Under the pieces are notes generated by a model. That model did no database searches and had not been told where the DNA came from. It saw only the letters and a program-made list of their open reading frames with translations. A stretch of 64,000 nucleotides of DNA from Cyanobacteriota bacterium (GTDB taxonomy: Bacteria; Cyanobacteriota; Cyanobacteriia; PCC-6307; Cyanobiaceae): contig JAPLIC010000061.1 of assembly GCA_026389315.1 (NCBI GenBank), positions 1 to 64,000 on the forward strand, in the 5' to 3' direction. Positions within the stretch are counted from its first letter, which is position 1. Each line of letters opens with the position of its first letter. Both the position numbers and the translations under genes were made by a program. Shown here in pieces: positions 60,861-64,000 of this stretch.

Positions 60861-61172
60861 ATGGACCAGCAGAACCACCCCCTCCATGGCACCGACCGGG
60901 CCCATGTCGACCGCTTGTTGGCCGTGGAAACGCCTGCTGACGCCGATCTGGTCGATGCTGCCCGGTTGCTGACGCGGTATGCGGATTTTCCCGGTGCCCC
61001 GGACCTGCGCGACGATTTGGCCAAGGTTCTGCGGTTCTGGGGCCTGGATCAAACCCAGCTGCAAGGGCGCACCCGGGCCCTTTGGAGCACCGGGTTCCGA
61101 CCCGTCGGACTCGCCCCTGTCAGCGAGGGAGTCGGCTCGGGTTTTGACACGGCCAGCGAGGAAACCGGCTGA
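60861..61172 (+). CDS. DUF3288-family protein
   Basis: This 103-residue cyanobacterial protein has QQNHPLHGTDRAHVDRLLAV, DADLVDAARLLTRYADFPGA, LRDDLAKVLRFWGLDQTQLQ and a low-complexity tail. Start ATG 60861 is chosen because the conserved block begins there; the frame opens at 60840. It is divergent from the ABC exporter. Function unknown. It is soluble and mostly helical. Confidence 0.75.
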   Translation: MDQQNHPLHGTDRAHVDRLLAVETPADADLVDAARLLTRYADFPGAPDLRDDLAKVLRFWGLDQTQLQGRTRALWSTGFRPVGLAPVSEGVGSGFDTASEETG

Positions 61173-61291
61173 GATTCCGTGCCCAGACTGGTTTGCAGCC
61201 AGGGTCCAACCACTGCCGCCCCGTTGCGGTCGGCCCATTGCTCGCCAGAAGAGGCCCCTCCGGGTGATAGTGGGAGCGTCCCCATCACCCG

Positions 61292-61322
61292 GCCCGGCGT
61301 GCCCTGCACCCGGGCTTTTTCT
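61292..61322 (+). terminator. Rho-independent terminator 35 bp upstream of trpD
   Basis: GCCCGG (61292-61297) and CCGGGC (61310-61315) are followed by TTTTT. An imperfect hairpin (GGGTGAT/ATCACCC, 61262-61290) directly precedes it. It probably terminates the DUF3288 transcript. Its closeness to trpD also allows an attenuation role. Confidence 0.55.
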
Positions 61323-61354
61323 TGACCATTTCTTGACGATCTGAATTCCTCGCC

Positions 61355-62467
61355 GTGATGACAGCCCCCCAGGCCTGGCCCCAGCTGCTTGACCAACTGC
61401 TGGCGGGCCAGACCATGAGCGACGTCCAGGCCGGCGCCCTGATGCAGGGCTGGCTGGAGGGGGCCATCGATCCGGTCCTCACCGGCGCCCTGCTGGCCGC
61501 CCTCCGCGCCAAGGGCACCACAGGGGAGGAACTGGCGGCCATGGCCAGCGTGTTGCGGCGGGCCTGCCGCATCGCCAGCCCGTTTCCAGAGCTTGTCGAT
61601 GGCCTCGAACTGGTGGATACCTGCGGCACCGGCGGCGACGGGGCCGACACCTTCAACATCTCCACGGCGGTGGCCTTCACGGCCGCCGCCTGCGGGGCTC
61701 GGGTGGCCAAACACGGCAACCGCAGCGCCAGCGGCCGTGTCGGTTCGGCCGATGTGCTCGAAGCCCTGGGCCTCAATCTGGCGGCACCCCAGGAACGGGT
61801 GCTGGCGGCACTGCAAGCCCATGGCATCACCTTTCTGTTCGCCCCCGGCTGGCACCCGGCCCTGGTGGAGCTGGCTCCCCTGCGCCGCCGCCTCGGCATC
61901 CGCACGGTCTTCAATCTGCTCGGTCCCCTGGTCAATCCCCTCACCCCCCAGACCCAGGTTCTGGGGGTGGCCCGATCCGACCTGCTCGATCCGATGGCCG
62001 GCGCCCTGCGGGGGCTGGGGCTGGCCAGGGCCGTGGTCGTCCATGGGGCGGGGGGTCTCGATGAGGCGTCCCTGGCCGGTGCCAATGAATTGCGGCTATT
62101 GGAGGCGGGTGCGATTCGCCAAGAATGGCTGGAGCCGGCCTCCCTGGGGTTGGCCCCCGCCCCCCTGGAGGCCCTGGCTGGCGGTGATCTGGCCACCAAC
62201 GCGGCCCTCTTGGAGGCCGTGTTGCGGGGCCAGGGTCCAGCAGCCCATCGCGACGTCGTCGCCCTCAACACCGCCCTGGTGCTTTGGGCGGCGGGCCTGG
62301 CCGCCTCCCCCGCCGCCGGGGTTCCCCTGGCCCTGGAGGCCCTGGCCCTGGGTCGTCCTTGGGCCAAGCTCCAGCAGCTTCGCGAGGTCCTGGAGGCGCC
62401 GACGGCCGACGCCAACACCACCTTGAACTCCCCTCCCCATCAGACAGGGCAGACAGGTGCGGGATGA
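61355..62467 (+). CDS. trpD: Anthranilate phosphoribosyltransferase
   Basis: This 370-residue enzyme of tryptophan synthesis has the hallmark [20 protein letters not shown], then [60 protein letters not shown] and [19 protein letters not shown]. The stop overlaps the carA start (ATGA). It starts at ATG 61355. The region upstream has a terminator, so control by attenuation is possible. Confidence 0.92.
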   Translation: MMTAPQAWPQLLDQLLAGQTMSDVQAGALMQGWLEGAIDPVLTGALLAALRAKGTTGEELAAMASVLRRACRIASPFPELVDGLELVDTCGTGGDGADTFNISTAVAFTAAACGARVAKHGNRSASGRVGSADVLEALGLNLAAPQERVLAALQAHGITFLFAPGWHPALVELAPLRRRLGIRTVFNLLGPLVNPLTPQTQVLGVARSDLLDPMAGALRGLGLARAVVVHGAGGLDEASLAGANELRLLEAGAIRQEWLEPASLGLAPAPLEALAGGDLATNAALLEAVLRGQGPAAHRDVVALNTALVLWAAGLAASPAAGVPLALEALALGRPWAKLQQLREVLEAPTADANTTLNSPPHQTGQTGAG

Positions 62468-63693
62468 TCGGCCCAACTGAGCCGCCCCTGGTGTCCGAGA
62501 CCGCCACGACCCCAGTGCCCTTCCTTGTCCCCGGGCCCAGCTCCAGCCCCGGTAGCGCAGGCCAGACTGCCCCTGGCGCTCTGCTGGTGCTTGCCGATGG
62601 AACCGTGCTGCGGGGTCTGGCCTGCGGCGCCCGCGGCACCGCCATCGGTGAAGTGGTCTTCAACACCGGCATGACGGGCTACCAGGAAGTCATGACCGAC
62701 CCCAGCTACGCAGGCCAACTGGTCACCTTCACCTATCCCGAACTGGGAAACACCGGGGTCAATCCCCAGGACCTGGAAGCCAATCGCCCCCACGTCCGGG
62801 GCCTGATCACCCGGCGCCTTTCCCCGGTGGCCAGCAACTGGCGGGCCACAGAAGACCTCGAACGCTGGTTGCAGCGCCATGGAGTGGTGGGCATCCGCGA
62901 CGTCGACACCCGGGCCCTCGTCCGCCACCTGCGCGAGGGCGGCTCGATCAACGGCGCCATCAGCAGCGAGGGACTGAGCCCGGCGGTGTTGCTGCAGCGG
63001 GTGCGATCCGCCCCTTCGATGGCTGGGCTGAATCTGGCGGCCACGGTCAGCACCGGGGAGTCCTACAGCTGGTCCAGGCTCTGTGAGGCGGAATTCGACC
63101 AGCGACTCCAGGCTCAGCCTGAGCGGCCCTACCGCGTTGTGGCGGTGGATTTCGGCATCAAGCGCGCCATTCTCGAGCGGCTGGTGGCCCACGGCTGCGA
63201 GGTCACGGTGGTCCCCGCCGATGCCAGCCTTGAAGAGGTCCTCCAGCACCAACCTGAGGGGGTGTTTCTCTCCAACGGACCGGGCGATCCGGCAGCGGTG
63301 AGCGAAGGCATCGCCCTGGCCGGCCAACTGCTCAACCAGCCCGATCTCCCCCTGTTTGGCATCTGCCTCGGCCACCAGATCCTTGGCCTGGCCTTGGGTG
63401 GCCGCACCTTCAAGCTTGAGTACGGCCACCGGGGTCTCAACCACCCCTGCGGCAGCCCTGGTCAGGTGGAAATCACCAGCCAAAACCACGGATTCGCCCT
63501 GGCGGCCGACTCCTTGCCGGCGGGACAGGTACGGATCACCCACCACAATCTCAATGACCGAACGGTGGCGGCTCTGAGCTTGCTGGATCAGCCGGCCTTC
63601 GGCGTCCAGTACCACCCCGAAGCCAGTCCAGGGCCCCACGACTCGGACCACCATTTCGGACGCTTCGTTGGCCTGATGGCCGAGCGCCGCTGA
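62464..63693 (+). CDS. carA: Carbamoyl-phosphate synthase small subunit
   Basis: This glutaminase subunit feeds ammonia to CarB for arginine and pyrimidine synthesis. Blocks are [56 protein letters not shown] (nucleophilic Cys), [20 protein letters not shown] and [16 protein letters not shown] (His-x-Glu). At 409 residues it has about 35 extra N-terminal residues compared with typical CarA, so a downstream start is also possible; ATG 62464 overlaps trpD. Confidence 0.92.
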   Translation: MIGPTEPPLVSETATTPVPFLVPGPSSSPGSAGQTAPGALLVLADGTVLRGLACGARGTAIGEVVFNTGMTGYQEVMTDPSYAGQLVTFTYPELGNTGVNPQDLEANRPHVRGLITRRLSPVASNWRATEDLERWLQRHGVVGIRDVDTRALVRHLREGGSINGAISSEGLSPAVLLQRVRSAPSMAGLNLAATVSTGESYSWSRLCEAEFDQRLQAQPERPYRVVAVDFGIKRAILERLVAHGCEVTVVPADASLEEVLQHQPEGVFLSNGPGDPAAVSEGIALAGQLLNQPDLPLFGICLGHQILGLALGGRTFKLEYGHRGLNHPCGSPGQVEITSQNHGFALAADSLPAGQVRITHHNLNDRTVAALSLLDQPAFGVQYHPEASPGPHDSDHHFGRFVGLMAERR

Positions 63694-63822
63694 ACGCATT
63701 CAGGGCTGGTGATCCTTGCCATTGCGGCTGGAATTCAAAATCTTGCTGCGCGACCGGCGGGGGATGACTACACTTTCGCCTTTCCTGTCTGGGGAGCTGG
63801 ACCAATCACTGAACTGCAGCGT
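63694..63822. other. Short spacer before the STAS gene
   Basis: These 129 bases between carA and the STAS protein hold no coding frame that I can support. An opposite-strand frame across them is a shadow. Confidence 0.4.
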
Positions 63823-64000
63823 TTGACCGTGTCCCTGAGGGGGGGCTGCGACAAAACTGATCAAGCCTTGATCTTTGGCTTTACGGGTCAGCTGGATGCC
63901 TATTCGGACAAGCAGTTCAGCGCCTTCATCGCCGAGCACAGCCAAGGGGCGTCCCTTCCTTTGATCATCGACCTGAGCCGCATCGATTTCATCGATTCCT
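63823..64000 (+). CDS. STAS-domain anti-anti-sigma factor (partial)
   Basis: The window ends inside a STAS protein: LTVSLRGGCDKTDQALIFGF, then TGQLDAYSDKQFSAFIAEHS and LPLIIDLSRIDFIDS. The FIDS sequence contains the serine that is phosphorylated in SpoIIAA-type antagonists. It likely starts at TTG 63823 or GTG 63829. Partner-switch control of an alternative sigma factor is typical. The remaining C-terminal part lies outside the window. Confidence 0.75.
   Translation, partial: MTVSLRGGCDKTDQALIFGFTGQLDAYSDKQFSAFIAEHSQGASLPLIIDLSRIDFIDS

Noticed and set aside
1..64000. CRISPR array or rRNA operon
   Set aside because: No regularly spaced direct repeats or conserved rRNA sequence were seen.

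Overview
The window reads as the chromosome of a GC-rich picocyanobacterium of the Cyanobium/Synechococcus (alpha-cyanobacterial) type. Pointers are an ndhF-ndhD-CO2-hydration-protein operon (NDH-1MS' class), small or lineage-typical cyanobacterial families (DUF3136, CP12-like, DUF3288, DUF3598, DUF1350, Nif11), a solanesyl diphosphate synthase, a UbiD-type decarboxylase, and a trpD-carA-STAS gene order. No rRNA, phage structural genes, intact insertion sequences or CRISPR array are visible. The family assignments come from reading motifs by eye and were not searched.

Layout. 1-6.4 kb is an accessory stretch. It holds an intact VapBC pair, an HsdM N-terminal fragment and an OLD-like AAA+TOPRIM nuclease joined by overlapping start and stop codons, then an orphan MNT nucleotidyltransferase, a HigBA locus collapsed by a deletion, a retropepsin-like protease whose start codon looks lost, a collapsed VapBC remnant, a cold-shock/DUF3465 membrane protein and a secreted protein. 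6.5-11.1 kb has a GH13 amylase broken by one stop codon, PsiE, a transglutaminase-like protein and DUF3598. 11.1-20.1 kb (minus) carries ndhF-ndhD-chpX running into sbcD-sbcC. 20.3-25.1 kb has a copper P-type ATPase coupled to a cupredoxin, DUF3136, an aldose-1-epimerase-like gene, a CP12-like gene and small unknowns.

25.2-32.3 kb is an island bounded by two directly repeated Uma2-family genes, one intact and one with a stop codon. Between them lie a PIN-toxin/antitoxin pair, about 0.7 kb of decayed DNA and a 4.3-kb AT-rich gene for a 1432-residue protein. That protein has an N-terminal STAND/NACHT-like P-loop NTPase and a C-terminal PD-(D/E)XK-like nuclease motif. It is the best candidate here for an undescribed, probably anti-phage, system.

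32.3-39.7 kb is a chromate transporter followed by the sulfate/thiosulfate uptake cluster: two tandem binding proteins, an Rrf2 regulator, cysA, and divergent cysT-cysW. A 24-bp imperfect palindrome lies between cysA and cysT. The rest (39.7-64 kb) is housekeeping: tRNA-modification methyltransferase-like and aroA, ubiD with an Rrf2 gene, comB-like, a nitrilase, amidase-murI-sps, acsA, DUF1350-peroxiredoxin, a DnaQ-like exonuclease, tRNA-Pro(GGG), a compact three-gene envelope operon, msrA, an ABC exporter, then trpD-carA and a STAS protein cut by the window edge.
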